64,000 nt of DNA from Microbulbifer sediminum (GTDB lineage: Bacteria; Pseudomonadota; Gammaproteobacteria; Pseudomonadales; Cellvibrionaceae). The stretch is from contig NZ_JAJSAP010000005.1 of assembly GCF_021729035.1 (NCBI RefSeq), positions 372,001 to 436,000 on the forward strand, written 5' to 3'. The first letter of the stretch is position 1, and every line of letters starts with the position of its first letter. The position numbers and the translations under genes were made by a program. Below the pieces are notes generated by a model that was not told where the DNA came from, did no database searches, and saw only the letters and a program-made list of their open reading frames with translations. This document shows positions 10,776-20,291 of the stretch, in pieces.

Positions 10776-10896
10776 AATAGACGCCATAACACCGGCTCCC
10801 GTCCGCGGCTGCCATCTTCCCTGCGCGTCCGGCACCTGGCCGCTGTCGCGAAGGGAGACACCAGAGAACCAGACAAGAACCAACCATGAGGTGCGC

Positions 10897-11637
10897 ATGA
10901 AAAAGCTGGCGACCCTGACCTGCCTGCTGCTGTGCGGCAGCCTGTCCGCTGCCGTCTTCGCCGAACCGCCTGAGGGCCGCGGCTGGAAGAAGCACAAACA
11001 CAAGCATAAGCACGACCACTATGCCGCCAAAGAGGAGTACTGGGACGGCAACTGCAAGGTGGAACGCAAGTGGAAGCGCAATGGCGACTACGAGGAAGAG
11101 CGCAAGTGCCGCGGCGACCGCTACTACGACGGACGTCACCACGAGCGCACCGATGTAGTGGTACTGCCGCCCTGGTTTGACCAGCGCGCACCGGAACCCG
11201 AATACCGCCCCGAATGGCGCCCCGCGCCGCAGCCCACCGCCGCCCGCTGTAACAGCGATAAGGTTGGCAGTGTACTCGGCGGCCTTATCGGCGGTGTTAT
11301 CGGCCACCAGATCGGTGATGGCCGCGGCAACACCGCCGCCACCATCGGCGGTGCCATTGCCGGGGTGCTGATCGGTGGCAAGATCGGTGAGCGCATGGAC
11401 CAGCGCAACCAGGCCTGTGTGGCGCAGGCGCTGGAATTCGCGCCGGAGGGCCAGCGCATCACCTGGGACAGCCAGCAGGGTCACGAGACCTACGCGGTCA
11501 CCCCGGGCCCGGTCCGTCAGCGCGGTGACAGCTACTGCCGCCCGTTCACCGCCGAGGTGATGGGCTCCGGCGAGCCGGTTGTCACGCAGGGCTCTGCCTG
11601 CCGCCGCCCGGATGGCACCTGGGTGCAATCCCAGTAA
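10897..11637 (+). CDS. Glycine-zipper envelope protein with His/Lys-rich N-terminal segment
   Basis: A 246-residue exported protein. The signal peptide MKKLATLTCLLLCGSL with cleavage near VFA-EP is followed by a striking basic segment of alternating Lys-His pairs (about residues 30-42), an acidic/basic Cys-containing region and a glycine zipper 2TM segment (VLGGLIGGVIGHQIG, then IGGAIAGVLIGGKIG, about 127-168). The C-terminal domain reads QGHETYAVTPGPV and YCRPF, as in 17-kDa surface-antigen-like proteins. Four widely spaced cysteines may form disulfides. The Lys-His run could bind metal; that is inference. The ATG has GAGGTG seven bases upstream. Confidence 0.85.
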   Translation: MKKLATLTCLLLCGSLSAAVFAEPPEGRGWKKHKHKHKHDHYAAKEEYWDGNCKVERKWKRNGDYEEERKCRGDRYYDGRHHERTDVVVLPPWFDQRAPEPEYRPEWRPAPQPTAARCNSDKVGSVLGGLIGGVIGHQIGDGRGNTAATIGGAIAGVLIGGKIGERMDQRNQACVAQALEFAPEGQRITWDSQQGHETYAVTPGPVRQRGDSYCRPFTAEVMGSGEPVVTQGSACRRPDGTWVQSQ

Positions 11638-11957
11638 TGTCCCGCTGACAGGGGCTGGCCGCTGCCGCCGGTCCCTGTCTTGGATTGCCTGCCCCCTCGC
11701 AGTTTTCCTTCCCCTATCACGAACACCAGAAGAGCCCTCCTGAAACGCTTCTTCCTGCACCCGCGTACTCCCCCCTGATTCCCAGGGCGCCCGGAAATGC
11801 AGCTCGGCCATAGCCATCACTGATCATTTATGGCTAGATATGTGCTTTCGTGGCCAGGGCCGTTTCTTGCCTTGCCACGCACCTGGATAAAGGAATTTGG
11901 AATGTTGAGAGGCCCCTCTCAACCAGAGAAAACCTCGTGTACTGAAAAGGATTATTT
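11638..11957. other. 320-base intergenic gap with several dyads
   Basis: No credible coding frame. The left part, after the glycine-zipper gene, is pyrimidine-rich and shows nothing I can name. The right part (from about 11811) holds three inverted repeats, listed separately, leading to the NTF2-like gene. Confidence 0.6.
11811..11922 (+). promoter_or_regulatory. Dyad-rich leader/operator region of the NTF2-like gene
   Basis: Three inverted repeats occur in 112 bases: TAGCCAT…ATGGCTA (11811-11836, 12-base loop with TGATCA inside), CGTGGC…GCCACG (11849-11879), and the near-continuous TTGAGAGG-CC-CCTCTCAA (11905-11922), which ends 35 bases before the start codon. The last looks like a protein operator rather than a hairpin because its spacer is only two bases. 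No regulator is known. Confidence 0.45.
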
Positions 11958-12416
11958 ATGTTCAAGGTTTTGCTGCTTTCGACCCTGACTTTCCTGGTGG
12001 CCGCCTCCCATGCGAGCCCGTCCACGGATGAGCAGGCCATCAGGAGAGCCGTCCTGGATTATATTGAGTCCCAACATAAGGTTCGGCCGGACCTGGCCAA
12101 GAGGGGACTGGACAGGGACCTGGCGAAGCGGACCTTCTGGCTCGACGACAAGGGCAATGAGTTCGTGCTGGAAACAGATTACGATGACATGCTGGAGCTG
12201 GCGAGGGTCTACAACAGGGATGGTGACCGGTTCCCAGAGGAGCCCAGGGTCGAAATCAAGATTTTCGATATTGACCAGCGGACGGCCTCGGTAAAGCTTA
12301 CGGTAGATGAGTGGATCGATTACATGCACCTGTACAAAAGCAATGCCGGCGACTGGAAGATCATTAATGTACTGTGGCAGTTTCACGATACCGGCCGCCA
12401 CAAATCGAAAAAATAG
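11958..12416 (+). CDS. Secreted NTF2-like (lumazine-binding/SnoaL-type) protein
   Basis: A 152-residue protein with a signal peptide (MFKVLLLSTLTFLVAASHAS, cut near SHA-SP) and an NTF2-like cone fold: helix STDEQAIRRAVLDYIES, then beta strands through VEIKIFDI, TASVKLTVDEW and the C-terminal DWKIINVLWQFH, as in the putative lumazine-binding family. These proteins act on or bind small molecules, but no active site is defined here. Codon use differs from the neighbours: of about a dozen arginines, many are AGG or AGA, codons rare in the flanking genes. This suggests recent acquisition or relaxed selection. Confidence 0.8.
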   Translation: MFKVLLLSTLTFLVAASHASPSTDEQAIRRAVLDYIESQHKVRPDLAKRGLDRDLAKRTFWLDDKGNEFVLETDYDDMLELARVYNRDGDRFPEEPRVEIKIFDIDQRTASVKLTVDEWIDYMHLYKSNAGDWKIINVLWQFHDTGRHKSKK

Positions 12417-12445
12417 GCCTCCCCTGTAATCACGGACAGCTTTCG

Positions 12446-12760
12446 TCACCCCTGGCTTTTATTCCTGCCAAACAGTCGCCGCAACTCGTCCTTGGCCTGT
12501 TCAAGGACCTCGCGCCGCTCATCCGGCAGCTTCTTCCCCGCACGGTTGATGTAGAAGGTCAACATCGACATGGCGGAGCGATAGGGATCCGACTTGCGCC
12601 GCTCGCTCGCTTCCGCGGAATGCTTCAGTGAGCGGGCGATCTCGGCCGGATCATCGAGCGTGAATACGCCCTGTTCCAGGTCCAGCGCATCACTGGTGCG
12701 GGTCACCTTGTCCGACCACTGCCGGTTGTCGCCACTTTCCTTTTCCTTGCCTTTTGCCAT
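12446..12760 (-). CDS. DUF3175-family small protein
   Basis: A 104-residue soluble, charged protein. From RQWSDKVTRTSDALDLE through FTLDDPAEIARSLKHSAE and AMSMLTFYINRAGKKLP to the C-terminal DELRRLFGR it follows the DUF3175 family closely as I remember it. I start at the ATG with GGAGG upstream (MAKGKEKE); the frame continues 93 bases further upstream without a family-like sequence. Function unknown. The gene stands alone, convergent with the NTF2-like gene. Confidence 0.82.
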   Translation of the reverse strand: MAKGKEKESGDNRQWSDKVTRTSDALDLEQGVFTLDDPAEIARSLKHSAEASERRKSDPYRSAMSMLTFYINRAGKKLPDERREVLEQAKDELRRLFGRNKSQG

Positions 12761-13055
12761 AACGGCCTCCACATTCGACACTACCGCAGCGCCCATCAAC
12801 GGTGCATTGATCTCCCCAGCGGAGAAAACGCACCAATAACGTGCAACTTTCATCTCGAGCCCTTACCCACTTTCACCATATTGCGGCACCACATCAGTAA
12901 AGATGACTGACCGCCAGGACACATGGGGAATCAGGCGCCTGCGCGCACAGCGATAGGGCCTTCACAGCGCTGCACTGGCCCATAATTCCGGACTGGCACT
13001 ATTTTTGGATTCTATTTACCCACAGGCTGTAGAAAAGTGACCGGGAAAGACGTGA

Positions 13056-13892
13056 ATGGCACAAGAAGAAACGCACGACAAGCACTGGCTGATTGTCAGC
13101 GACCTGGATGGCACCCTGCTGGATCACTTCACCTACTCCCACACAGCCGTCGATGGCCTGCTGCGCCGGCTGGACGATCATGACATTCCAGTGATCCTGA
13201 ACAGCAGCAAGACCCGCGACGAAATGATTGAAATCCGCCGCGAACTGGGAAACCGGCATCCCTTTATTGTCGAGAATGGTTCCGCCATCTTTATTCCCGC
13301 GGGCTATTTTCCCCAGGCACCAGACGGGGCCCGGGATGAAGCCGGCTTCTGGGTACTGGAACCGGGCGCGCACCGCAAGGCGCTGCTGGAGTACCTGGAC
13401 AGGGACAGCCGGGCCCATGGGGCACCTTACCTTGGCTTCGCCAATGCCACCCCGGGGCAAATCGTCGATGCTACCGGCCTGTCCCTGGAGCAGGCAGAGG
13501 CAGCCAGGACACGCCATTACTCCGAACCGCTGCTGTGGCGCGGCACCGACAAGGAAAAACAGGCATTCTGCGCCCGCGCCCGCGACGCCGGCCTCACAAC
13601 ACTCGAGGGCGGACGTTTTCTCCACCTGCTTGGGGATACCGACAAGGGCCGCGCAACCCTGCAGTTACTCGAATGCTACCGCCACGCCCGGCCGGGCGAC
13701 TACATGGTGGTGGCCGCCGGCGACAGCCCCAATGACCTGGACATGCTGGCAGTAGCCGATATTGCCGTGATCATTCGCGGCCCGCACCGGCAACCACCGC
13801 AACTGGAGGAAACCGGGTCCAGGCGCGTGATCATCAGCCAGCAAGAGGGGCCAGAAGGCTGGCGCGAGTCCATCGCCCCTCTGGTCGAATAG
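13056..13892 (+). CDS. gpgP: HAD phosphatase of the mannosyl-3-phosphoglycerate phosphatase family, probable glucosyl-3-phosphoglycerate phosphatase
   Basis: A 278-residue HAD-IIB phosphatase. Motif I is VSDLDGTLLDH (nucleophile Asp16, general acid Asp18), motif II is ILNSSKTRDE (about 48-55), and the metal-binding motif is GDSPNDLDML (222-231). The spacing fits the MPGP family, which dephosphorylates mannosyl- or glucosyl-3-phosphoglycerate. The next gene encodes a GpgS-like synthase, which points to the glucosyl substrate; the mannosyl alternative is not excluded by sequence alone. First gene of a three-gene plus-strand cluster, 115 bases before the synthase. Confidence 0.82.
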   Translation: MAQEETHDKHWLIVSDLDGTLLDHFTYSHTAVDGLLRRLDDHDIPVILNSSKTRDEMIEIRRELGNRHPFIVENGSAIFIPAGYFPQAPDGARDEAGFWVLEPGAHRKALLEYLDRDSRAHGAPYLGFANATPGQIVDATGLSLEQAEAARTRHYSEPLLWRGTDKEKQAFCARARDAGLTTLEGGRFLHLLGDTDKGRATLQLLECYRHARPGDYMVVAAGDSPNDLDMLAVADIAVIIRGPHRQPPQLEETGSRRVIISQQEGPEGWRESIAPLVE

Positions 13893-14007
13893 CTCGCTGC
13901 AAACAAACCGTGACCCGCATTCACCGACCACTAACATCGATAACGCAATCACTGACCCGACTCAGCGCGAGAAAACGAGAATTGCCCAGGCCCTACAGGA
14001 GGCGCCC

Positions 14008-15231
14008 GTGACCGACTTTTTCCAGAATGGCTCCATTACCACACTGCATAATCTGTCCAACCGCACGCTGGACGAGATGGAGCGGGAGCTGATGGAGTTC
14101 TCCCGCCAGCGCCCCATGTCGCTGCTGCTGCCGTCGCTGTACTCTGAGCTGGAGGGCGAGGCCCTGCCGGCCATCCTCGAGCAGCTCAAGCAGGTGCCCT
14201 ACCTGTCTGAAATCGTCATCGGCCTGGACCGCGCTGACGAGGCCCAGTATCGCGACGCACTGCGACAGTTCAGCGTATTGCCACAGCATGTGCGGGTCCT
14301 GTGGAACGACGGCCCACGCCTGCGGGAGCTGGATGCCAAGCTCGAGGCACGCGGCCTGGCACCTCGGGAAGCAGGCAAGGGCCGCAATGTCTGGTATTGC
14401 CTGGGCTATATCCTCGCCTCCAAACGTGGCGAGGCCATCGCCCTCCACGATTGCGATATCGTCACCTACGACCGCCTGCTGCTGGCGCGGCTCTTCTATC
14501 CCATCGCCAATCCCAACTTCAACTACGAATTCTGCAAGGGGTATTACTCCCGTGTGGCCTCAGGAAAAATCAACGGTCGCGTCTGCCGCCTGCTGGTGAC
14601 GCCCCTGATCCGGACCCTGAAGAAAATCTATGGGCACACCGAATACCTCGACTACATGGATAGCTTTCGCTATGCGCTGGCCGGCGAATTCTCTTTCCGT
14701 CGCGACGTGATCAATGACCTTCGCATCCCCAGCGACTGGGGCCTAGAGATCGGCGTGCTGTCGGAGATGCACCGCAACTATTCCACCAACCGCCTGTGCC
14801 AGGTGGATATTGCCCACAGCTATGACCACAAGCACCAGAAAGTCTCTTTCGATGACGAAGACGCGGGCCTGTCGAAGATGTCCATCGATATCTCCAAGTC
14901 GCTGTTCCGCAAACTGGCCACCCAGGGCACCGTCTTTTCCACCGAGACGTTCCGTAGTATCAAGGCTACCTACTTCCGCATCGCACTGGATTTTGTCGAG
15001 ACCTATCGTAACGACGCCATCATCAACGGCCTCGATTTCGATATCCACCGCGAGGAGCAGACCGTGGAGCTGTTTGCCCGCAACCTGATGAAGGCGGGGC
15101 AGACGTTCCTGGAAAATCCCATGGAGACACCGTTCATCCCCAGCTGGAGCCGGATTACCAGCGCCGCACCGGAGTTCCTGCAGGAGCTTAAGAGTGCTGT
15201 GGAAATGGATTACGAAGAATACGGAACATGA
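14008..15231 (+). CDS. gpgS: Glucosyl-3-phosphoglycerate synthase-like glycosyltransferase (GT81)
   Basis: A 407-residue GT-A-fold transferase expected to move glucose from an NDP-glucose to 3-phosphoglycerate, the committed step to the compatible solute glucosylglycerate. It shows a nucleotide-binding start ([13 protein letters not shown]), the loop GKGRNVW (123-129), the metal-binding DxD-type motif LHDCDIV (Asp148, Asp150) and an acceptor-side region [10 protein letters not shown]…DWGLEIG. Length suits bacterial GpgS enzymes of the Persephonella/Methanococcoides type. The GTG start has AGGAGG 6 bases upstream. Neighbouring phosphatase and phosphorylase genes support the assignment. Confidence 0.84.
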   Translation: MTDFFQNGSITTLHNLSNRTLDEMERELMEFSRQRPMSLLLPSLYSELEGEALPAILEQLKQVPYLSEIVIGLDRADEAQYRDALRQFSVLPQHVRVLWNDGPRLRELDAKLEARGLAPREAGKGRNVWYCLGYILASKRGEAIALHDCDIVTYDRLLLARLFYPIANPNFNYEFCKGYYSRVASGKINGRVCRLLVTPLIRTLKKIYGHTEYLDYMDSFRYALAGEFSFRRDVINDLRIPSDWGLEIGVLSEMHRNYSTNRLCQVDIAHSYDHKHQKVSFDDEDAGLSKMSIDISKSLFRKLATQGTVFSTETFRSIKATYFRIALDFVETYRNDAIINGLDFDIHREEQTVELFARNLMKAGQTFLENPMETPFIPSWSRITSAAPEFLQELKSAVEMDYEEYGT

Positions 15232-15247
15232 CAAGCCGGGAAGCCTC

Positions 15248-17002
15248 ATGAACGCACTGACTGATGAAATGCCGATCCGCGAACTGCTGCAAAAGAAGCT
15301 CTGCGAACACCTGGCGGTGATCTACCCGGACCGGGACGGGGAAGCACTGGCACAACGGCTGATGCAGGTAATGCGACTGGATGAAGAATGCCAGAGCCCC
15401 CTTGCGCACAAAAACCTCTGGGACCAGACCGATATTGTCGTAATCACCTACGGCAATACGATCCAGCGGGAGAACCAGCATCACCTGCAGACGCTGCACC
15501 ATTTCCTCAAGACCCACTTCACCATGCTGATCAACAGCGTGCATATCCTGCCGTTCTTCCCCTACTCCAGTGACGACGGCTTTGCAGTAATCGATTACAA
15601 GCAGGTGAACCCGGACCTGGGTGACTGGAACGATGTACTGCGCATCAGCACCGACTTCCACCTGATGGCGGACCTGGTCATCAACCACTGCTCGGCCGAG
15701 CACCAGTGGTTCAAGAACTTCCAGAACGACGTCTCTCCCGGACGCGATTACTTTTTCTGTGTACACCCGAACGAGAACCTCTCCGGCGTGGTGCGCCCGC
15801 GAACCACGCCGTTACTGCGTGCCGTCAGCAACGGAGAGGAGGTGCGCTGTGTCTGGTGCACCTTCGGGCACGACCAGGTGGACCTCAACTTTCGCAACCC
15901 CGAAGTGCTGCTGGAGATGGTCGATATCATCCGGATGTATCTCGATATGGGTGTGCGGATTTTCCGCCTCGATGCGGTGGCGTTCCTGTGGAAGAAGCTG
16001 GGTACCAGCTGTATCAACCTCGAGGAGACCCATGAAATCGTGCGCCTGCTGCGCACGCTGATCGAACACGCGGATCCCAATGCGGTCATCATTACCGAGA
16101 CCAACATTCCCAACCGCGAAAACCTCTCCTATTTCGGCAATGCCAATGAGGCACACTGCATCTACAACTTCTCCCTGCCGCCACTGCTGGTGAATACCCT
16201 GGTATCAGGCAATTGCCATCACCTGAAAAACTGGCTGATGAGCATGCCACCGGCACAGAACGGCACTACCTACCTGAACTTTATCGCTTCCCACGATGGG
16301 ATCGGCCTGCGACCGGTTGAGGGGCTGCTCAGCGACGAGGAACAGGAAGCGCTGATCCAGACCATGGAGAATTTCGGCGGGCAGATTTCCTGGCGTGCGC
16401 TGGACGACGGTAACCGCAAACCCTACGAAATCAACATTTCGCTGTTCGATGCAATGCGCGGCACCAGCGCCGGGGAAGATGGCCTGCAGCTGGAGCGCTT
16501 TGTGTGTGCCCACACCATCATGCTCGCACTGGAGGGCATTCCGGCCTTTTACCTGCACAGCCTGGTAGGCAGCACCAATGACTACCGGCGCATGGAGGAA
16601 CACGGCCACAACCGCGCCATCAATCGCCGCCAGTGGTGTGAAGAGGACCTTAACCGGGAACTGGCAGATCCGGGGTCCCACCACCACCAGGTCTTCAATC
16701 GCCTGCGCAAGCTGATCCAGGTGCGACGTGACCAGCCCGCGTTTCACCCCAACGCCACCCAGTTCACCCTGCACCTGGGGGAACAGATCTTTGCTTTCTG
16801 GCGCCAGAGCATGGATCGGCGCCAGAGTATCTTCTGTATCAACAATATTTCCGACTCGGACCAGACCATCACCCTGTCGAGCATCAACCTGATCGGAACC
16901 GATGTGTGGAAGGACCTGATCAGCGACCAGATGTTTGAAGATATGCTGGGCTCGGTGACACTGGCGCCCTACCAGACGCTGTGGATCACCAATCGCTGGT
17001 GA
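15248..17002 (+). CDS. GH13_18 sucrose phosphorylase-family enzyme, probable glucosylglycerate phosphorylase
   Basis: A 584-residue alpha-amylase-superfamily glycoside phosphorylase. The (beta/alpha)8 barrel shows ADLVINHCS, nucleophile Asp242 in [10 protein letters not shown], acid/base Glu284 in VIITETN, and transition-state Asp350 in [11 protein letters not shown]13_18 members use phosphate to release glucose 1-phosphate from sucrose, sucrose 6-phosphate or glucosylglycerate. No sucrose transporter or regulator is near, while the synthase and phosphatase for glucosylglycerate lie directly upstream (16-base gap), so glucosylglycerate is the likeliest substrate. I begin at the ATG 16 bases after the gpgS stop (GGGAAG upstream) rather than inside gpgS. 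Confidence 0.8.
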   Translation: MNALTDEMPIRELLQKKLCEHLAVIYPDRDGEALAQRLMQVMRLDEECQSPLAHKNLWDQTDIVVITYGNTIQRENQHHLQTLHHFLKTHFTMLINSVHILPFFPYSSDDGFAVIDYKQVNPDLGDWNDVLRISTDFHLMADLVINHCSAEHQWFKNFQNDVSPGRDYFFCVHPNENLSGVVRPRTTPLLRAVSNGEEVRCVWCTFGHDQVDLNFRNPEVLLEMVDIIRMYLDMGVRIFRLDAVAFLWKKLGTSCINLEETHEIVRLLRTLIEHADPNAVIITETNIPNRENLSYFGNANEAHCIYNFSLPPLLVNTLVSGNCHHLKNWLMSMPPAQNGTTYLNFIASHDGIGLRPVEGLLSDEEQEALIQTMENFGGQISWRALDDGNRKPYEINISLFDAMRGTSAGEDGLQLERFVCAHTIMLALEGIPAFYLHSLVGSTNDYRRMEEHGHNRAINRRQWCEEDLNRELADPGSHHHQVFNRLRKLIQVRRDQPAFHPNATQFTLHLGEQIFAFWRQSMDRRQSIFCINNISDSDQTITLSSINLIGTDVWKDLISDQMFEDMLGSVTLAPYQTLWITNRW

Positions 17003-17021
17003 CAACCCGGGCATGCCAGCA

Positions 17022-17050
17022 CCGGGGACAGGGCTAGGCGCTGTCCCCGG
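17022..17050. terminator. Convergent hairpin between the phosphorylase and MFS genes
   Basis: Perfect 10-bp arms CCGGGGACAG and CTGTCCCCGG with a 9-base loop, at the meeting point of two convergent genes and reaching into the last codons of the MFS gene. There is no T-run on either side, so terminator function is only plausible. Confidence 0.4.
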
Positions 17051-18269
17051 AGACCCGCAGCCGTCGCAGCGACCCATTCACGGCTGCCAGCGCAAAGGCG
17101 ACAAAACTGAGGATGCCGGCCCACAACAGGGTGGTGAGCGGCGCTGCATACTCACTCACCGCACCGGCACCCAGGGCGCCCAGAGCGGCACTACCGAACA
17201 GGGCCAGCTGGTAGATTGAAATGATGCGGCTGCGCACCTCTGCCGGTGCCAGCAGCTGCACGATGGCCCGCCCGAGGGCAGCGGATGCCGCCGCCACAGC
17301 CCCCCAGCAGAAGCACAGTAACAATAGCCCGATTGCCGTCGGGCCGATACTGATCCCCACCAGCAACACCGCGCTATAGAGCAGGCACATGAGAATACCC
17401 CGCCCGGGCGCATCACCCTGCCCTCGCCGCAGCATGACGATGGTCGCCGCCACGGTGCCAGCCACAAATGCCAGCTGCAGCGTCGCGTAATAGCTGGCAC
17501 CGTGGCCATAGTCAGCGGCCAACAGGGGCAACACCACCAGGAAAACGCCAATGTGGACCAAGCCATTGAATGCCACCAGCGCAATCAGTTCGCGCAGGGC
17601 CGGGCTGCGCCAGGCTTCCTCCAGGCCCTCGCGGATCAGTGCCAGTGGCAGCACCCGTTCAAAGGGTCGGGCCGAAGTGCGAAAACGCAGCGAATACAGC
17701 ACCGCCGCAGCCAGCAGTAATACACTGATCTGCAGGGATAACAGTGGAGCGACGCCCCACTGGTCGAAACGGCTGGCAAACAGCATACCCACTGCCTGGC
17801 CGCCGTATTGGGCCAGCATCATCCAGGTCACCGTCGCCTGCACCCGGTCGTGGGAAACCGGCCCGCTGTCACTGTGGGCACTACGCTGCACCAGGTTGTC
17901 ACGGGCCGGCTGCAGGAACGCCGTGCAGACCCCCAGGCCCGCCCCGTAGAGCAACAGCACCGTCAGGTCCGGCAGGCGCAGGGAGAAATACCACAACAGG
18001 GCGCCGTGGCACGCGGCCAGGCCCAGGCAGGCAAAAGCGGACACCGTGGCGGCATCACGGCGATCGGCCAGCACCCCACCCAACAACAGGAACAGCAGGT
18101 TGGGCAGCAGCACCGAGGCCTGGACCCAGCCCAGGTGCAGTGCCGGCAGCTCCACTACCGCAACTGCGATCCAGGGCAGCAGGATCACCTGGAGCCCGGT
18201 TGCCAGGGACGTGCATCCGTATCCCGTCAGGAATGCATGTAACCTGGCCGGCAATCTGAACAGCGACAT
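17034..18269 (-). CDS. MFS transporter, probable exporter
   Basis: A 411-residue inner-membrane protein with about 12 hydrophobic helices. The loop after helix 2 reads GGVLADRRDAATV, the MFS motif A. The overall pattern (QPARDNLVQRSA in the first half; a repeat of topology after about residue 210) is that of the enterobactin-exporter/drug-efflux MFS group. The substrate is unknown. It is convergent with the glucosylglycerate cluster and separate from the transglutaminase operon by a 30-base gap on the same strand, so read-through from that operon is possible. Confidence 0.86.
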   Translation of the reverse strand: MSLFRLPARLHAFLTGYGCTSLATGLQVILLPWIAVAVVELPALHLGWVQASVLLPNLLFLLLGGVLADRRDAATVSAFACLGLAACHGALLWYFSLRLPDLTVLLLYGAGLGVCTAFLQPARDNLVQRSAHSDSGPVSHDRVQATVTWMMLAQYGGQAVGMLFASRFDQWGVAPLLSLQISVLLLAAAVLYSLRFRTSARPFERVLPLALIREGLEEAWRSPALRELIALVAFNGLVHIGVFLVVLPLLAADYGHGASYYATLQLAFVAGTVAATIVMLRRGQGDAPGRGILMCLLYSAVLLVGISIGPTAIGLLLLCFCWGAVAAASAALGRAIVQLLAPAEVRSRIISIYQLALFGSAALGALGAGAVSEYAAPLTTLLWAGILSFVAFALAAVNGSLRRLRVSGDSA

Positions 18270-18299
18270 TAAATGAATCCGAATATTGGTAACTTTGCC

Positions 18300-20291
18300 C
18301 TACCCGCGCCGCAGTGACGGCCAGAAGCCACGCACCAGCCGGCGCAACTGCTTCAGGGCCGCGGGATCGTCGGCGTAGGCCGCCCGCTGGTAAGCAGTGG
18401 TGATGCTCGCCGCCATGGGCCCCAATTGCGGCCGCTCGCGATGCACCCGGGCAACAAAATCTTCCGGCGCCTCGCCCCGGCGACGCTCAACCCCGCAGCG
18501 GGCCAGGCGGCGGCAGAACTGTCGATAGAGGCGCGCGGCGGGCGGTGGGCGCCGGCCGCGGCCGCTGAGCCACAACCATGCGCCCACTCCCAGAAGCGCC
18601 AGCACTGCCGGCAGCCCCACCAGTAGCGCCAGGCGCACGCTGGTGACCCGGCCGAGCAGGTCGCGCAGCAGGTCTTGCTGCCGCTCACTGTCAAAGCTGA
18701 CTACTGCCCGGTACCAGCGGTAGTTGATCATATCCCACTGCAGGCGCAACTGCCTGAGCACGGGGAATCGATGCAGTGGTAACAGGGCATCGCGCATAAA
18801 CTCATCCGCGGCCGCGCTCTGCAGGCCATCACGTACCCGCTCTGGCGCCACTGCAGCCGTAGGATCGACCCGCTGCCAGCCGCGTCCCTCGGTCCAGATT
18901 TCGGCCCAGGCGTGGGCATCGTACTGGCGCACCAGCAGATACTGCTCGCCGTCGACCCACTCCCCGCCCTGGTAGCCGGCGACCACCCGCGCCGGGACAC
19001 CGGCGGCACGCATCAAGAATACGTAGCTACCGGCAAAATGCTCACAGAACCCCCGCTGGCTGTCGTAAAGGAACGCATCCACCGAATCCGCGCCCAGGGT
19101 GGGAGGGGACAGGGTATAGATAAACCGGCGGTTGAACACTGACAGGACCGCATCGGAAATCTCCCCCGCAGACAGGTCCTGCGCCCGCAGGCGCCGGGCC
19201 CAGGCCCGCGCCCGTGGATTTCCCCCCTCCGGCAGCTGCAGGTTGCGGCGCCGTTCGAAGTCGCTTAACGGCGGCACATCGTTAATGGTATCCCGGGGCC
19301 ATGAACGTACCTCGTAGGCCAGGCGGCTGAACACCGGCTCCGCACGTACCAGGCGATCATCGCGGGTCTCCCCGACCCCGTCAGTGACCGAGTGCGGGCG
19401 CGCCATGGCAAACAGCCACCGGCTGCGGGTAGGTTCCTGGATGACCTGGTAGCGATACCGGGGGCCGACTTCCGGCAACCCCTGTTCGCTGTCGCTCCAG
19501 TAAACCCGGCCACCCTCCCGTGGGTCCACACCGAAGCCCTGGCTCCAGCGGCGCCCATCGAAATCCGCGTAAACCAGGCCACGCCAGTAACGTTGCTCCG
19601 GCGGCGGCACCGGCCCATCAAAGGTAATTCGCAGGGCAGGTTTATCCGATCTGGACAGGTTGGCGAAATCCCCCGGCGACATACTGTCCGAGACCCCGGT
19701 GGACGCACCGGCGTCCTCCTGCGGCACGGCCCAGAGCGGCCCCAGTCGAGGCATCACCACAAACAGCAGCAGCATCAACGGCACTGACTGTGCCAGCAGG
19801 CGTGCGGACAGGCCAATGGCGCGCCGTGGCCCCGCACTGCCCGCGCCCGCCTGCGCCACCAGTGCGGCCGTAACCACAAGCACGGCCAGGACACCGTATA
19901 ACGCGTGAGGAATCCCCTGGTCGAAAACAAACAGGGTCGCGGCGACAAAATACGCCAGCAGCAGGCTGAGAAAACCATCCCGCCGGGTTAACAGTTCCAG
20001 GTTCTTGAGGGTAAAGGACACCGCCAGCAGTGCCACCATGGGTTCCAGCGCAAACCACTGCCGGTAGGACAGTAACAGCCCCCCCACCACGGCCGTCACC
20101 ACCAACAGCTTGACCGGCTTGCCGGGCAGTTCGCGGCGCCCACGGGAAACCTCAGTGCGCCACCAGGCCGCCAGCAACCAGCCGCCCACAATCCAGAGCG
20201 GTAGCCGTGCAAAATGCGGCAGCAGGACTGCAAATTGCGCCGCAAATATCCACAACAGGCTCTCCCGCGGCAAACGTTCGCTATATGCCAT
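18300..20291 (-). CDS. TgpA-type transmembrane transglutaminase-like protein (DUF3488-transglutaminase-DUF4129)
   Basis: A 663-residue protein. Six or so N-terminal membrane helices (DUF3488, to about residue 200) precede a periplasmic transglutaminase-like core with the triad Cys in RGFCEHFAGSY, His in QYDAHAWAEIW and Asp in RVDPTAAV (roughly residues 410-475). A further membrane helix (about 560-580) leads to a C-terminal cytoplasmic domain. The Pseudomonas homologue TgpA is reported to be essential; its substrate is unclear. The ATG overlaps the DUF58 gene's stop (TGATG), which decides the start over the adjacent GTG. Confidence 0.9.
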   Translation of the reverse strand: MAYSERLPRESLLWIFAAQFAVLLPHFARLPLWIVGGWLLAAWWRTEVSRGRRELPGKPVKLLVVTAVVGGLLLSYRQWFALEPMVALLAVSFTLKNLELLTRRDGFLSLLLAYFVAATLFVFDQGIPHALYGVLAVLVVTAALVAQAGAGSAGPRRAIGLSARLLAQSVPLMLLLFVVMPRLGPLWAVPQEDAGASTGVSDSMSPGDFANLSRSDKPALRITFDGPVPPPEQRYWRGLVYADFDGRRWSQGFGVDPREGGRVYWSDSEQGLPEVGPRYRYQVIQEPTRSRWLFAMARPHSVTDGVGETRDDRLVRAEPVFSRLAYEVRSWPRDTINDVPPLSDFERRRNLQLPEGGNPRARAWARRLRAQDLSAGEISDAVLSVFNRRFIYTLSPPTLGADSVDAFLYDSQRGFCEHFAGSYVFLMRAAGVPARVVAGYQGGEWVDGEQYLLVRQYDAHAWAEIWTEGRGWQRVDPTAAVAPERVRDGLQSAAADEFMRDALLPLHRFPVLRQLRLQWDMINYRWYRAVVSFDSERQQDLLRDLLGRVTSVRLALLVGLPAVLALLGVGAWLWLSGRGRRPPPAARLYRQFCRRLARCGVERRRGEAPEDFVARVHRERPQLGPMAASITTAYQRAAYADDPAALKQLRRLVRGFWPSLRRG

